Shown here: in pieces, positions 10,268 through 22,450 of the stretch
Layout: every line of letters starts with the position of its first letter
How positions within the stretch are numbered: the first letter of the stretch is position 1
Source: Calendula officinalis
Taxonomy: Eukaryota; Streptophyta; Magnoliopsida; Asterales; Asteraceae
Assembly (NCBI GenBank): GCA_963853835.1
Contig: OY970830.1
Location: 53,808,515-53,872,514, forward strand
Reading direction: 5' to 3'
Length of the DNA stretch: 64,000 bases
Notes under the pieces: model-generated
Database searches by the model: none
What the model was told of the DNA's origin: nothing
What the model saw: only the letters and a program-made list of their open reading frames with translations
Program-made: the position numbers and the translations under genes

Positions 10268-13200
10268 ACTATTTAAAGTCATAAAAGTTCATATATCAAA
10301 AAAATTAAAACTAGTTAGCCAAAGTTCGTACATATTATATTATAGACGTGACAAAACTGATCAACTTTTGCCCTAAACCCATAATCAGAAACAAAATTTT
10401 CGGTTAAATAAACTAAAAAAGTCGAATAGTCGGTTATTAAATGGGTTAGTTAATTTGGGACGTTTAATTCGGTTATGGATCATGTTAATTAGTTTTTAAT
10501 TATGCTCATCCCTAGTAGAGTATAAAGGATACAATAAAGCCCTAATTAACCCTAACCCATCTAGGATCGGACTACAGTTTAAGCGGGAGAAAGGGAGATG
10601 CTCAAAATGAAGCGAAAAATAAAATAAAAATACAAGATTGCAATAGAATTTTAATATGACAAGGAGGAGCCTTGTCTTGCTCTTGAATCTTCTAGTATCT
10701 TTACTAGGGGTGAGCACAAAAATTGCAAATCGAAACCGAAAAAATCGTACTGAAAAAAACGGACCATCTGAAAAACCAATGTGAGTAATTTAGATTTTTG
10801 AAAAAACCGAATGTTTGTGGCGTTTTTCGGGTGCATACGAAAACCGAACCGGAAATATCTTTCAAATTTTGTAAAATAATCTTATTGTACAAGATTTGAT
10901 GCTTAAAAATTATAAATAAAAAAAACTTTACGAAAGATTCTTAAATGTAATGCTAGTATTAAACTTATTTGAGTTATGTGAGTTGAACTTATATCTTTAT
11001 ATTTATGAAAACTTATTATTTTTTCGTTTTATTTATTGTTGAAATGAGTTAAGATTTATAAGTTTGGATTATAACTTTTAAGTTGATAAAATGGTAAATT
11101 TAGGAAAAACAAAAATTGAAAAGAAACCCGAAACAAACTGATTTATTGAGAAATTTTTTTAAAAAAAACTTGAAACCGATCAATATGCAATTCTTAAAAA
11201 ATTGAAGTTTCCGATTTCGGGTTTGATTTTATTTAAAAACTACATCAAACCGCGTATACCTATTTTTTAGATATTGTTAATAGATTTATAAAAAGATTTA
11301 TGAAATTAAGATAAAAGAAAACATTTTGCTGTTCAAAAAAAATAAAAATAAAAGAAAACATAACATAACAATAATTGAGATTAGAATTAAACGGAAAGTG
11401 AAAGAAGAACAGAGGCTGCTCAAATTAGTTTGACGATCGGGATTTGGAGAAACATTAATTAGACTAAGAAAGATGAGAAATTTTTGGAGAATAGGATAAT
11501 ATTTTGGAAAATAATTTTTTCGTTTGAATTGGGAAAGAAGACAAAGAGAAAATATTTACATATCTATTTCTTTATAAAATTGCTAGAGATCGACAGATAG
11601 GAGAAACACAGAAGTTCAATATTTGCATTAGAACAAAAAAAAATAAAGTAAGTAAATAAATAAAACTATGTAAGCCTATCAAGATATGAGATTTCAGGTC
11701 AAAATCCAGAGTGACAATACTTTAATTTAAAATACACAAATCTTAAAGAAACATTGAAATTAAATGATAATTTTACAAATATTAATAAACATCCACGGAG
11801 CAACCCAATGTTTTAAAATCATGTTTTTGCATTGAACCGGCAAATGTGTTGAACGACCGGACTAGATTAGCCGGAGAGTAGAACCGCATGAATATTATTG
11901 ATTATTTATGATGTAATAATTATATAAATGATGTATAAATGAAAAATCAAATTTTCAACTGAGTTTAACTTTTTGAGTTACAAAACCTATATAAATAATT
12001 AATTTGTCTATTTTATATATCTAATATTTTTGGAAAACTAATTTTTTCTGATTCGACTGGCTTTTTACGTCTAATCGCCCGGTTTCGTCCAAGTTATAAC
12101 ATTGACCTAACCACCGTATTTCGACCGACTATCTTCTTGTTTTCTAGTTAAACCGAGTTCTAAAATATAAATGCAAACACTTTACCCACATAACAATGAT
12201 GATGAAGTGAGAAATATTTTATGGAATAAAGAGATAAGCCAAGTTGAAGTAGTGGGTCAGGCAACTATATATCAACAGTCGCCATGTACGCATCTCATAT
12301 TATGATGGCGATTAAATACTTGGAAAATTTCTAGAAACTAAAGAAAAAGAAAGAGACTAGAGATAGGAAAATGGTAGTTGATAACAGGTAGTTCAATTAA
12401 TTTTTGGATTGAGAAATGATATTTATTTACTATTTGTTTATACTCACTATCCTATCCACTTGATAAGATTATATATGTAATTCACTAATTCTCTCTCCTA
12501 ATATTATCTCTTGATTTTGACAAATATTTTGATCTAATGCCGTATAAATATAAGTAGAAACAAATGGTGTAAGAAGTAATACCATTGCTCTTTTGGATTT
12601 TAGCAGATTCTTATAAATGGACATCTATAGTTATTTTAAGTAAAAAAAATAAAAATAATAAATAAATAAATAAAAGAAACCATGTTTGAATGTACCACAA
12701 CCTATTTTCTTTACCTGAAAGTCTGATTCGCGCCACCATTTGCTTTTAAAAAACTCTCGCAAGTTGAAATAACTAAAAGATTATTGTAAATTAATGAAAG
12801 TGAATATTACAAAGTTCGTGTTTGTGGTTTACTTCAAACTTCATTTATAATCTTTTCTTTTACTTTAAATAAAGTACAGTTATAATCTTATTTTGAAAAC
12901 TTTTTGCACTAATAATCCTTTAATTTAACAACTGTCAAATATTTTTGATATAATAAATCCTCTGCCATTGTGTATTACGAATTTACGACCATCTAGTGGT
13001 TGGATATTGTCATTTGGTGTAGATTATATGAATAAATATCAATATGTAAGGTAGCTATTAGCATCAATAAAATGTAACTACATATCGATAAGTTGTTTAG
13101 CTACTTATCGTTTTGTTGCAGGATGTTATCTTGATTCTTGATGGTGATAAGTTGGGTTGGTATAACGCCTTCACCAAGAATCCAAGATTATCTATTACCT

Positions 13201-13754
13201 TTTTTTACAATCCAATATTATTCTTTTGCTCTTTATATTATTTTGATGCTTGATTATTATGAAAATAAATATTGAACATTTACATTGTTCTTCCTAACCA
13301 TTAATTGTATCGGTAATCTTTTATATTGGAATATTATATTATATGTTTACACTTGCTTAACAAAAAAAATGTATCCTCGAAATGATAATAAGATATACTT
13401 CCTTCGATTATTATAAGTGATAAATTGTTGGTTTTCCGGATTTTAATATAGAAAATTATAATAGATTATGATATTAAAATAGATAATTAGTGAGTGTTGG
13501 TCTCATACCTTTTAATAAAAATGTTTAAAAATAAAAGTAATGGTAAAAGGGTTTTGATCACATGATTAAAGGACATAGTTGGTGTAAGTCTCACTACATT
13601 GTATCAAAGAGAAATGATATTGCTTCTTACCACATCTTCCTACTTATCTTCCCACTCATTTGATAAATTAATGATGAACCTGCAACAGTTTCAGAAAAGT
13701 TTGTAGCAGCCAAATACTCGTCTAGAAAGGTTTTCTAACAAATCTTTTTATTAA
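10268..13754. other. Long AT-rich intergenic stretch
   Basis: No ORF here resembles a protein. Scattered decayed repeats are visible. A TGCTCATCCCTAG end near 10502-10515 and a TAGGGGTGAGCACAAA start near 10706 are single ends of hAT-like elements whose partners I could not place. The phrases GAAACCGAAAAAATCG (10732) and CCGAACCGGAA (10840) fit that family. From 11300 to 13750 there is nothing I can name. Confidence 0.45.
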
Positions 13755-13860
13755 AGGGAGTGATTTTTACACCATAACTTTTAAGGCATCCACCACAACC
13801 ATTGCTAAACATAATGGTCCAGTAAGTTGTAAAATATGTACTTTGTGGTATATGACTTTT
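13755..13860. mobile_element. Small MITE, ACCATAACTTTTAA family, copy 1
   Basis: Contains ACACCATAACTTTTAAGGCA, CCACCACAACCATTGCTAAA and ACTTTGTGGTATATGA in the same order as related copies at 20360-20492 and 58267-58399. Partly self-complementary, non-coding. Confidence 0.55.
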
Positions 13861-13903
13861 TTTATTAAAGCTTTTTCCCGTCAATAGTTGTTGAAGAGTT
13901 ATA

Positions 13904-14222
13904 CTTTCTCCAATTCAAAATAAGTGATACATTTTCCTTTTTCAGGTGATTCAAAATAAGTGATACATTTTGAAGAATTACCTTATTTGACAAAAAATAG
14001 TAGGGCCCACACCTACTAACTATCTACTTTAATATAGTGAAATGACTCATTTACCCTTACTTTTACTTTTAAACATCATTAACCTCACTTTATTCAAAAT
14101 GTGTGGGATCCATTCCTCACTAACTATCCAATAAATCTAATTTAACATTCATTATACTAGTAATATTTTGCCTCAAAAACCATGGAATCAATAATATGTC
14201 ACTTATTTTGAATCAGGGGAAG
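13904..14222. mobile_element. Stowaway-like MITE, copy 1
   Basis: Inverted ends (CTTTCTCCAATTCAAAATAAG on the left, CTTATTTTGAATCAGGGGAAG on the right) are flanked by TA on each side. The interior carries GTAGGGCCCACACCTACTAAC and CATTAACCTCACTTTATTC, shared with the copies at 17900-18205 and 51159-53201. Confidence 0.75.
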
Positions 14223-14592
14223 TATCCAGAGTCTAACATAAAAAACAAAAACAAAAAAACTTGTTTTTTACACACCATTTTGATATCTTGTGTTTCATGA
14301 TTGATTGCAGGATTAAAATACAACAAGTATGTTGTTTTCCTTAGCAAATTTATTGCAAGCCCCATCACTAGACCACACTTTGAGGTTGTCTAAAGTTTAT
14401 TTTAATGCAAACGGTTTATCAAAAGTCTCATGAGTGTTAAAACATATCTTAGCTATAATTATAATTATTATATTATACGTAAACAAGAACCAAAATACAT
14501 ATACCTTTTCTTGTATGTGTCTCATGTTGATTCAACATACAAAAGGAAAAAAAACTGTTAAAAATATAGACCCATCTTCTGTTTCTAAATCT

Positions 14593-17152
14593 TCATTTGA
14601 GTCTGACCAAAAGGATGAGATGTACATTTCTTTTAAATATGGCTCTCACTTCTTCATTCGCTTCAACACCTATTCTCCTAACAAATATATATTAAATATT
14701 ATTTAATTATCTCAAAACAATCCATAAAGAAAGAAATCAAGATTACCCAATTTTAGAACCATTTTTGCCAACTATAATTTTGCGTTGACTAAGTTTGTTG
14801 GTGATGAAATGCTGCTCAATCCTTATTGACCCGTCACGCAATTCCTTCCAATCTATTAATCGGTGTTCAACATCATATGGAATCTCCTGTTACAAATTCA
14901 TCAGTCAAAACTCAAAACCATAAATTTATAAAAAATAGAAAAAGAAAATGAAGCAAATAGAATACCTGATGAATATGGTCTAGAAACTTCTCCCTAACAA
15001 CTTCTAGTGATATGTTCTTCATCACATCTTCTGTCATCGTCAGAGGATCTTCATCCCATGCTCTTTTAACTGCCTACACAATGAACAAACAACCAGATGT
15101 GAAATCAAAACTAGTAAATTAAATAAAGAGTTAATTACACAAATGGTCCTTTAGGTTTGTACTATATTACATATTTGGTCCTTTAGTTTCATAAATTACA
15201 CTGGTAGTCCTTATATCTAAAACTATTGACACGTTTAGTCTTTTACCTAAAGAGACGTTAACTTTTCCCGTCAAACAAATGAGTTTTTATGGGTTTCAAA
15301 TTGGTTAAGGGAAAGGGAAAATGACAGATTTACCCCCTTGTGCATCACACGTGACCATACTTGACGGGAAATATAAACGTCTGTTTAGGTAAAGGACCAA
15401 TCGTGTCAATAGTTTCAGAAATAAGGACTACCCGTGTAATTTTAGTTTCAACTAAAGGACTATATATGTAACATGGTACAAACCTAAAGGACCATTTGTG
15501 TAATTAACTCTTAAATAAATAAAAAAAGCACATGCCTGGTCCATCAAATATTGTGTAAGATCTTTCACTCCAGAACCCTTTAGTCCAGAAATCATGAAAT
15601 ACCTATTGACAAGAAATAATTTAACATTTTTTAGCTAAGTTTTTTTTTTTTTTTTTTAAAGTACCTTTCATAACCAGGAAGATCTTTGAACTGGTCAGCA
15701 ACAGTCAACAAATCTTTCTTTTTCTCTACTAAATCTACCTTATTCATGCATATTATTCGTTTCTGTTTTCGATTACCTTCTGAACCCATTTGTTTTATAA
15801 GTCCAACCACTCTTTTATCAGGCCTACATAAATAAAAGATAAAAACAGTTTATATTCCTAAGCTTATATATATAAAGTAACACAAGAAATAATCCAAGAA
15901 AAAAATGGGTGACCTGATAAGATGTCTATGAACATCAAATATAACAACGAGCATGTCATAAAGATCAATTGAACTATATGCACTTTCTACCCTAACTTTT
16001 ATGTCTGATTTTGGAAGCCCACTACTTGTCATAATAAGACCAGGTGTGTCGAAAAAACACTGTCCATAAAATAAAATAATATAATTCAAATATAATTTAT
16101 CAACATTAACAAAACATAAAACCAGTTTAAGTTAAAGGGACATACTATTTGAGTTTTTCCTTTAGTCATGACTCCTAATACTTCATGAGTTGTTGTGTTT
16201 GTCTTGCGTGAAACTGCAGCAACCTTTGTACCAACCTACAAACATATATTCAACACATAATCATCAAAAATAACTTACATTACAGAAACTATATATCAAA
16301 TTTAATCGACTTTTCAAATCACATGACAATTCAATACCAAATTAGTGAGTACTAAATTGACTATTTTCAAGTTCAGGGTACCATGTTGCACCTTTAATAG
16401 TTCAGGGTAGTAAATGAGCTAATTAACCAAATTCAGGGTGCTAAAATGTATTATGGCCAATAATCTAGTATGTAATATACAGATACTTATTTATCTCAAC
16501 ATTTACCCAAAATTCTAATCTTGAATCTTTCATAGCAACTTCAAACACCTTTAGTAGCATTAACATATCCAATATATGAATCAAAGTGGAAACAACAAAC
16601 CATGAAATTAGTGAGAGCAGATTTTCCAGCATTAGGAGCACCGATAATCCCAACTGATAAAGATAACTGATCTTCCAATTTCACCACTTCATCATCATCC
16701 TCCACGTCATCATCTTCTTCATCAGTTGCAGCCATTGCAGCTTCAAGCAAAGCTTTAGAAAGAATAACAGTACGTCGTCGTTTCTCTTCCTGTTCCATCA
16801 ATCTCTCGCTCTTGCTCTTCTTCTTACTCTTCTTATCCTTCACCAATTTCTCATCTTCTTCCCCAAATAAGGTTTTATTAGCTTTCCTTCGATACTTTTC
16901 ATCCCAATTGGATTCTCGATTTGCGACATTTGAGCCTAAACCTAATTTCACGTTTGGTAATTCGTAATGACTGCTGTCGAATCCGTAGCCATTGCTGTCG
17001 GTGATGTGTGGTTCTTCGGTTTCCGAAACTGCGGTTTCTTCTAGGGTTTGGGATGCGAAGAATCTAGAGAGGATGTTGGGATTGAAATGGGGGTTTTTAG
17101 GGGTTTTTGATGAATGATTAGTGAGTGATTGAAGAAATCTCAGAGCTTTCAT
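14593..17152 (-). CDS. ERG: ERA-related GTP-binding protein ERG
   Basis: Era-family GTPase, which in plants is organellar (mitochondrial) and thought to bind small-subunit rRNA during ribosome assembly. Exons: 17152-16601, 16235-16146, 16059-15914, 15823-15665, 15602-15536, 15073-14966, 14886-14747, 14677-14593. They total 1347 nt, giving 448 residues. Visible motifs are G1 GAPNAGKS (171-178), G3 DTPG (218-221), G4 NKVD (290-293), G5-like SGLKGSG, and a C-terminal KH domain with VGKNGSKIG (413-421) ending HLILLVRLK. The N-terminus MKALRFLQS is followed by Ser/Thr/Asn-rich sequence and looks like a transit peptide. A start 18 nt upstream is possible. The acidic Lys-rich linker before G1 is typical. 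Intron 5 appears to use a GC donor. Transposon pieces sit in introns 1 and 5. Confidence 0.93.
15128..15510. mobile_element. MULE-type MITE, GAGTAAATTAC family, copy 2 (ERG intron 5)
   Basis: Perfect 9-bp flanking duplication TTAAATAAA (15119-15127 and 15511-15519). The ends are GAGTTAATTACACAAATGG and CCATTTGTGTAATTAACTC. The interior is nearly palindromic. The right end lies about 25 bp from the GC 5' splice site of ERG intron 5. Confidence 0.88.
16310..16465. mobile_element. Partial MITE, TTCAGGGTACCATG family (ERG intron 1)
   Basis: Contains TTCAGGGTACCATGTTGCAC, CTTTAATAGTTCAGGGTAGT and a GGTGCTAAAATGTATTATGG end, matching one arm of the fuller element at 25761-26151 in VHA-B. The left arm is degraded. 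Confidence 0.6.
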
Positions 17153-17899
17153 GGTGAGATCTGTAATCAACTAATAACATGTTACAATAACGATTACAAC
17201 ATCAATCGAGATCAGAAATTGGATTACTTGGACGAAATGAAGGGTTCTATTGAGGGTTTAACATCGTAGAGAAGATCAGCTCGGTTTGCATATAGCCACC
17301 AAGCTGGTACTGATTTTTTCATTTTTATTTTTAAAAAAGGTTTTTCTTTTTCGTGTAAAATATTTAGTTTTGCTTTTTTGTATTTATATTGGATTGTAAA
17401 CATTAAACAAGAAAATGTTTTCGTTTTCAGTTAAGTGAAAATCATGTATTTGTCATATTCAGTTTTCATAAAACATTTTCACGAAAAATGTTATCTTTCT
17501 TTATACTTCGTATGCAAATTCACATACAGGGCCGTCTCTGGGTATGAGCGACAAGGACGGTCACCCAGGGCCCACAAAATTTAGGGGCACACTTTCGAAA
17601 AAAATTAGTTCATGTATATATGTGTGTAAACTCATGTGAATAAAGGTAAGTGCACCGAAATATTAAAAATAAGCGGACTACATGGCCCAATCTGGACATT
17701 TTAATTGGGGATTGGGTGACAATTTTAGTTTGGCGAAAATTTTTATTTATTTGGAAAAGAGTTACTTTCGGGGATCCATTTTTAAGATTTTACCTAGGGC
17801 ATACAGATTGATTGAACCAACCCTATTCAAAGAATGTGATTTAGCGAGTCAACTCCAATATCGTTGAATAATACTTGGCTCGTTTCTTGCAAATTTATA
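17153..17899. other. ERG upstream region and AT-rich spacer
   Basis: The first ~130 bp should be the ERG 5' UTR and promoter. No unambiguous promoter element was read. At 17525-17600 there is a piece reading GGGCCGTCTCTGGGTATGAG and CACCCAGGGCCCACAAAATT. That resembles a degraded transposon terminus, but I could not match it to a second end. Confidence 0.4.
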
Positions 17900-18205
17900 C
17901 TGTATCAAAATAAGTGATACATTTAAGAAAACACGGTTTTTGAGGCAAAAGATTAAAATGTAGCTTAAGATAGATTAAAGTGAGTAGTTAGTGGAGAATG
18001 AGTCACACTTATTTTGAATAAAGTGATATTAATGATGTTTAAAAGTAAAAGTAAGGGTAAAAGGGTAATTTCACTTTATTAAAGTAGATAGTTATTGGAG
18101 AAAGGGTCCCAATTTTTACTAAATAATGTAAGTTTTAGAAGTGTATCACTTATTTTGTTCCATCTCTAAATAGAAAGTGTATCACTTATTTTGATACGGA
18201 GGTAG
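17900..18205. mobile_element. Stowaway-like MITE, copy 2
   Basis: TA duplication on both sides (17898-17899 and 18206-18207). The ends are CTGTATCAAAATAAGTGATA and ACTTATTTTGATACGGAGGTAG. The interior AATAAAGTGATATTAATGAT is the inverse of copy 1 and contains the intact TAA site at which a Harbinger element sits in the copy at 51159. Confidence 0.8.
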
Positions 18206-18386
18206 TATTTAAAATTTTCATTCAAGCATTGAATAATTAGTTGTCTAATAAACATACTGTACTTTGATCATAAACTAAGTACTAAGTGTAAGATCGTAAC
18301 TTTCATTATTCCGTTATCGAGCGAATTAAAGTTACCAAAATCAGTCATTTCAATTAAACAATAATAGAGTTCAATACTTGAAGTGT

Positions 18387-19006
18387 TATTAAGAGGTGAA
18401 TTATTTAATGAGGTTTGAGCTTATTAACTTAACTAGCCTATAACCTGGGATAAATTACGGGTGGCTTTTAAAAAATTTAACATGAAATTATAAAAAAAAT
18501 ATTTTAATAGGAAATTTACTACAAATTTAATTTTGTTTTTGGAGAACATGAATTTATGATTAACGCAGATTGGATTTTACAAAACAATGAAAGGAATATT
18601 GGTTATAGAAGTCCAAATGATTAACTCATTTTTTCTACTCCATCGAATTACCCAACGGTTTGTCCGGCAAAATGTAAAACTGCATTAAACTTTAAACAAA
18701 AACCAATTAGAAAAAATCAAACTTTTGTTTACTCCACTTTATCCCTACCAGAACTTGAACCTGTGACTTATAAGTCATGAGCAACATCATAGACACTAAT
18801 ACCACTAAGTTACAAGCTTTAGGTTAACAACCTTTTTCATATATATTATTGAGAACATGACGTATTAAAACTATTAATCAATATTACATATACTTTAGAA
18901 TGACAGTCTTCGACCCGTCTATTATATATTTTGTAATGCCTACATAATATGTATAAATCATATTAAGAGGTGAATTATTTAATGAGTTTTGAGCTTATTA
19001 ACTTAA
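18387..19006. repeat. 46-bp direct repeat flanking a 528-bp segment
   Basis: 18387-18432 and 18961-19006 are the same 46-mer with one difference (core GAGCTTATTAACTTAA). The sequence between starts with CTAG (18433-18436) and contains, on the minus strand near 18745-18815, a tRNA-like pair: A-box-like TTAGTGGTATTAG and B-box-like GGTTCAAGTTC. The 46-mer belongs to the MITE family also seen at 3930 and 19750. It may be a segmental duplication or a degraded Helitron-like insertion. Confidence 0.5.
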
Positions 19007-19014
19007 TAGAGTTG

Positions 19015-19745
19015 CGTTCAAGGAGGTCCATTATTTTTGCGAAGTCCGGAGGAACAAATCTCAACCATTGATCAATAAGATCTAATGGTCAAGATTAATC
19101 ACATATTTTATATATTGAAGGGTATTTTGGTCATTTTAAAAAAATAAAAATATTTTTATTTTTTTATTTTTAATTTTAGAATTTTTATTTTTTTGGGGTA
19201 TTTTGGTCATTTGGCACTTAAAAAAATTAAAAAAAAAATTTATTCTAAAATTTATTTATTTTTTTATTTTTTAATTAATTTTTCATTAAAAATGATATTT
19301 ATTTGAAAATTACGTGTATGACTTAATCACATGTGATTTTACTGTAATCACATGTGATTTTAGTTCAATCACATGTGATTCACTATCCAATCACATTATA
19401 TGTTATTAATGAAAAAAAATAATTTTTTTGAAAATAATAGTTTTTTAAATAATAATAATAAAAAAATAAAAAAATTTAAAAAAATAAAAATTTTAAAATA
19501 AAAAATAATAAAAAATATTTTTTTCAAAATGACCAAAATACCCCTCACTTAAAAACTAAAAAAAATAAAAAATTTTAAAATAAAAAATAAAAAATATAAA
19601 AAAATTAATTTTTTTTAAGTACCAAATGATCAAAATACCCCTTTATGTATAAAATATGTGATTAATCTTGACCATTAAATCTTATTGATCAATGGTTGAG
19701 ATTTATTCCTCGGGACTTGATAAAAATGATGGACCTCCTTGAACG
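19015..19745. mobile_element. Long-palindrome MITE with AATCACATGTGATT repeats, copy 1
   Basis: Inverted ends GTTCAAGGAGGTCCATTATTT and AAATGATGGACCTCCTTGAAC, with arms of roughly 130 bp sharing AAGATTAATCACATATTTTAT and GGGTATTTTGGTCATTT. The middle holds spaced copies of AATCACATGTGATT (19330-19395). About 730 bp, extremely AT-rich, no coding capacity. No clean target duplication was seen. Confidence 0.7.
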
Positions 19746-20359
19746 TTTATCTAACTTAATAAGTGATAATAAACTTGAATTTTCAAGTTTATTTAAACTT
19801 ATTAAACTAATAAACTCAAAATATGCTAAATAAACTTTTCTAACATACCATAAGATTTTAAATTTTCTTTTATTTTATCCTTTATAAAAGATAAGCTCGA
19901 TTGAATATTTGAAAACTTTAAGCAAATGGGAGGATCTTTTTGTATACTAGCTGGTACCCGCGCAATGCGGCGGCGGATACCATAGAAATAATTTTTGCGG
20001 CGGCGACAGATAAGATTACATGTAGTGATGGTGGGTGGTAGAGAAAATGATTGTGGTGGCGGGTGATGGAGGTGGTTGGGAGACATTAATGGTGGTGAGT
20101 CACAGGTTCAAGTCTTTATTAAAGCTGTCAATTTATTCAAAACGTAAACATTTTCCGAAATACAAGTGTCTTGGCTAAAAGTCTTATGACGTAGAAGGCC
20201 TTTCGAAAATCCTCAAAATATAAGTTCATAATCATCTTTGAACACAAAATTATTTTAACTGAATAGAAATGCATGTAAATGATAAAGTTAAAGAATTTGA
20301 CATACAAGACTTTTTAAGTTGTCTAAATTTAACTATAGACTTTTTAGTTATATGCAAAA

Positions 20360-20492
20360 AGGGGATGATTTTTATACCATATCTTTTAACCCATCTACCA
20401 CAATTTATGCTTTAGGTGCTTGTACAGTTTACAGGTATATGTGTATAGTGTGGTAGGGTTTTCAAAAAGTGTGGTGTGAAAACTAATTCCCA
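20360..20492. mobile_element. Small MITE, ACCATAACTTTTAA family, copy 2
   Basis: Carries AGGGGATGATTTTTATACCA, TATCTTTTAACCCATCTACC and AGTGTGGTGTGAAAACTAATTCCC. Same layout as 13755 and 58267. Confidence 0.55.
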
Positions 20493-20879
20493 ATGCAAAA
20501 GTATTAAGCAACACAGAAGATGTCCTTCGCATTTACCTAAATCCAGAAAAAAGAAATAGACTGATGCTCAAGATAAATAATAATGTGTACGATAGACGAT
20601 GACACAACAAAAAAATTAAATCAGACTATAATGAAAAAAAAAGTCGTATACATAACATAAGATTCCGTAATAACATCAAATTAATTAACCTCCATTAACA
20701 TCAACCATTTTATAATATCTTCTAGACAAAATTGACACATTTTTTAATTCACACGTAAAGACTCTATATAATTCTTTAGTTAAAACATATTGGCAACAAG
20801 TAACCAAGCACAATAATAAATCGAGAGTGTACGAGAATGCTGGAGAGCAGGGCTTGAAACTAACACCATTAACTTTTTT

Positions 20880-21709
20880 TCAATATCCTTCACCCTTTAA
20901 GGCACCAAATACATCAGCAGCAAATATTTGATCTCTTTTGTAAAAGAATACTTGGTGACCTTTGTACACTATGATCAAAAAAACCTATATCATTGTCAAT
21001 TAACTAATAGTTTAGCATTTCCATTTTTATTGTCAATTAATATAGCATGAAAATGATTAAATAGAAGTACCTTGAAAATACCAGGCAATAAAGGAAACAA
21101 GTTTTACAGCTGATTTTTCAAAAAATCCACCAATGTTGGAGGCTTTTACACATCTTCGCTGCAGCTCAAACCCAACCTAAAGCATAAGTTTGGTTGAATG
21201 TTGGTTTTTTATAGTATAAATTAGAACTAATATAAGTATACATAAAGAAGAGAGATATGCATTCACAACAGTTTCTTATAAAATGCTGAAAACTTGATGA
21301 AACTACAATAACCACCTTTTAAACACATTTTAACATCTCCTAATAATAACAAAATCTCAATGCCTACTATCCAAAATAAACAAAACTGAATCCCATATTT
21401 ATCATGAAGTGAAAAAAGCACAATCAACAACACAAAAATTTCAAAATAACATAAAAGATTACAACTTAACTGATAATTTCAAACATATTAATGTATCTCA
21501 CATAGACCTACACAGATAAAAGTTCAAAACTTTATTGCTATTTTCACACAACTTCATATACATAACACAAACTCACACACACAAGATTACAATTCAAAAA
21601 TATTACTGTTGACCTTCTTCAAAAGCAGGGAAGGTATTTCTTCACCATTGTAATGAGCCACAACCGTATTGAAAAAATAACCCACAATCTCCCTATTTGC
21701 AGACACCAT
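20880..21709 (-). pseudogene. Captured gene fragments in Helitron 2; exon 1 AMMECR1-like
   Basis: Three exon-like blocks join in frame on the minus strand: 21709-21614, 21176-21071 and 20984-20880. They give a hypothetical 102-residue protein with GT donors and AG acceptors. Block 1 begins MVSANREIVGYFFNTVVAHY, close to my recollection of the N-terminus of plant AMMECR1-family proteins. The conserved AMMECR1 body is missing. Blocks 2-3 contain GFELQRRCVKASNIGGFFEK, a hydrophobic stretch (FIAWYFQGFLIIVY) and the end FGALKGEGY. I do not recognise these, and they may come from another gene. It may be transcribed as a chimera, but function is not implied. Confidence 0.5.
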
Positions 21710-22261
21710 TTTTCCTCAAAATATTTTAATCACAAACGTTGTTCGAAATCGCTTTGATAAATTCCCAAAAGTACTGAAACATTGTATGATCTCGAAAAGA
21801 TGTTATACACATTAAAATTCATATCAGTAGCAAATAACAAACCTGAATGAGATTAAAAAGTAGAGCAGAATCGAAGAAGATAAGACCGAGCTGATGCTGC
21901 AATCTACATGGATGAGGGTAACCCGTAACATAATGGGTTTAACCTATTGACGATCAAGAAAGAGATTGGGAGCTTACTACGGAAGAGAAGGTTTGTAATC
22001 CTCATTTGTAGCACGCAGAGTGATCGACTAGGAGTGAATCGAAGAGATTTTATGGAATCGAGGAGGTTTCTTGTTATTGAGGAGGTTGAATGATTAGGGT
22101 TAGAGAATTGAAGAGACGGATACGAACATGCAAAAACGAAGAGACGGAGATGAATAGCACGCTGCTTTGTGCAGATGGGCCGAAGTAAAACAGATTTTAT
22201 TGGTAGGCTTAACCCGCATTTTAGCAGTTTTATTATTATTGTTTGGAATAACCAACCAGTC

Positions 22262-22322
22262 GACGGCTTGTCCTACCGGTCCGTTATCTAACCTGCAGGT
22301 GGCGTGTTCGAATCCTAGCTAG
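22262..22322 (+). other. tRNA-like motif inside Helitron 2
   Basis: A clear B-box-like GTGTTCGAATCCTA lies at 22304-22317, preceded at about 40 bp by GGCTTGTCCTACCGG, a weak A-box candidate. It lies 114-127 bp from the Helitron 5' end and antisense to it, the same place and orientation as in Helitron 1. Confidence 0.4.
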
Positions 22323-22450
22323 TATTTTTTTTTTTCAAAATGATTATAATTCCATAATTAGTAAGTGTGTTGGCTGAATTTTCAGCCTTGCTAAATGTGG
22401 AAGGGGTAAATGCTTTATAATATAGTAAAGATAGTCAATAATTAAATAAT

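Larger units (their letters stand above)
19947..22431 (-). mobile_element. Helitron 2 (minus strand) carrying gene fragments
   Basis: Read on the minus strand the 5' end is TCTTTACTATATTATAAAGC, preceded by A (22432). The 3' end is CTAG (19950-19947), followed by T. Just before CTAG is the hairpin GGTATCCGCC...GCGCGGGTACC. Length is 2485 bp, close to Helitron 1, with matching end sequences. It encodes no RepHel protein. It contains an exon-like gene relic (20880-21709), a small MITE (20360-20492) and an antisense tRNA-like motif near its 5' end. Confidence 0.82.

Noticed and set aside
14434..14706. 90-residue plus-strand ORF
   Set aside because: It lies antisense over the last exon and 3' part of ERG.
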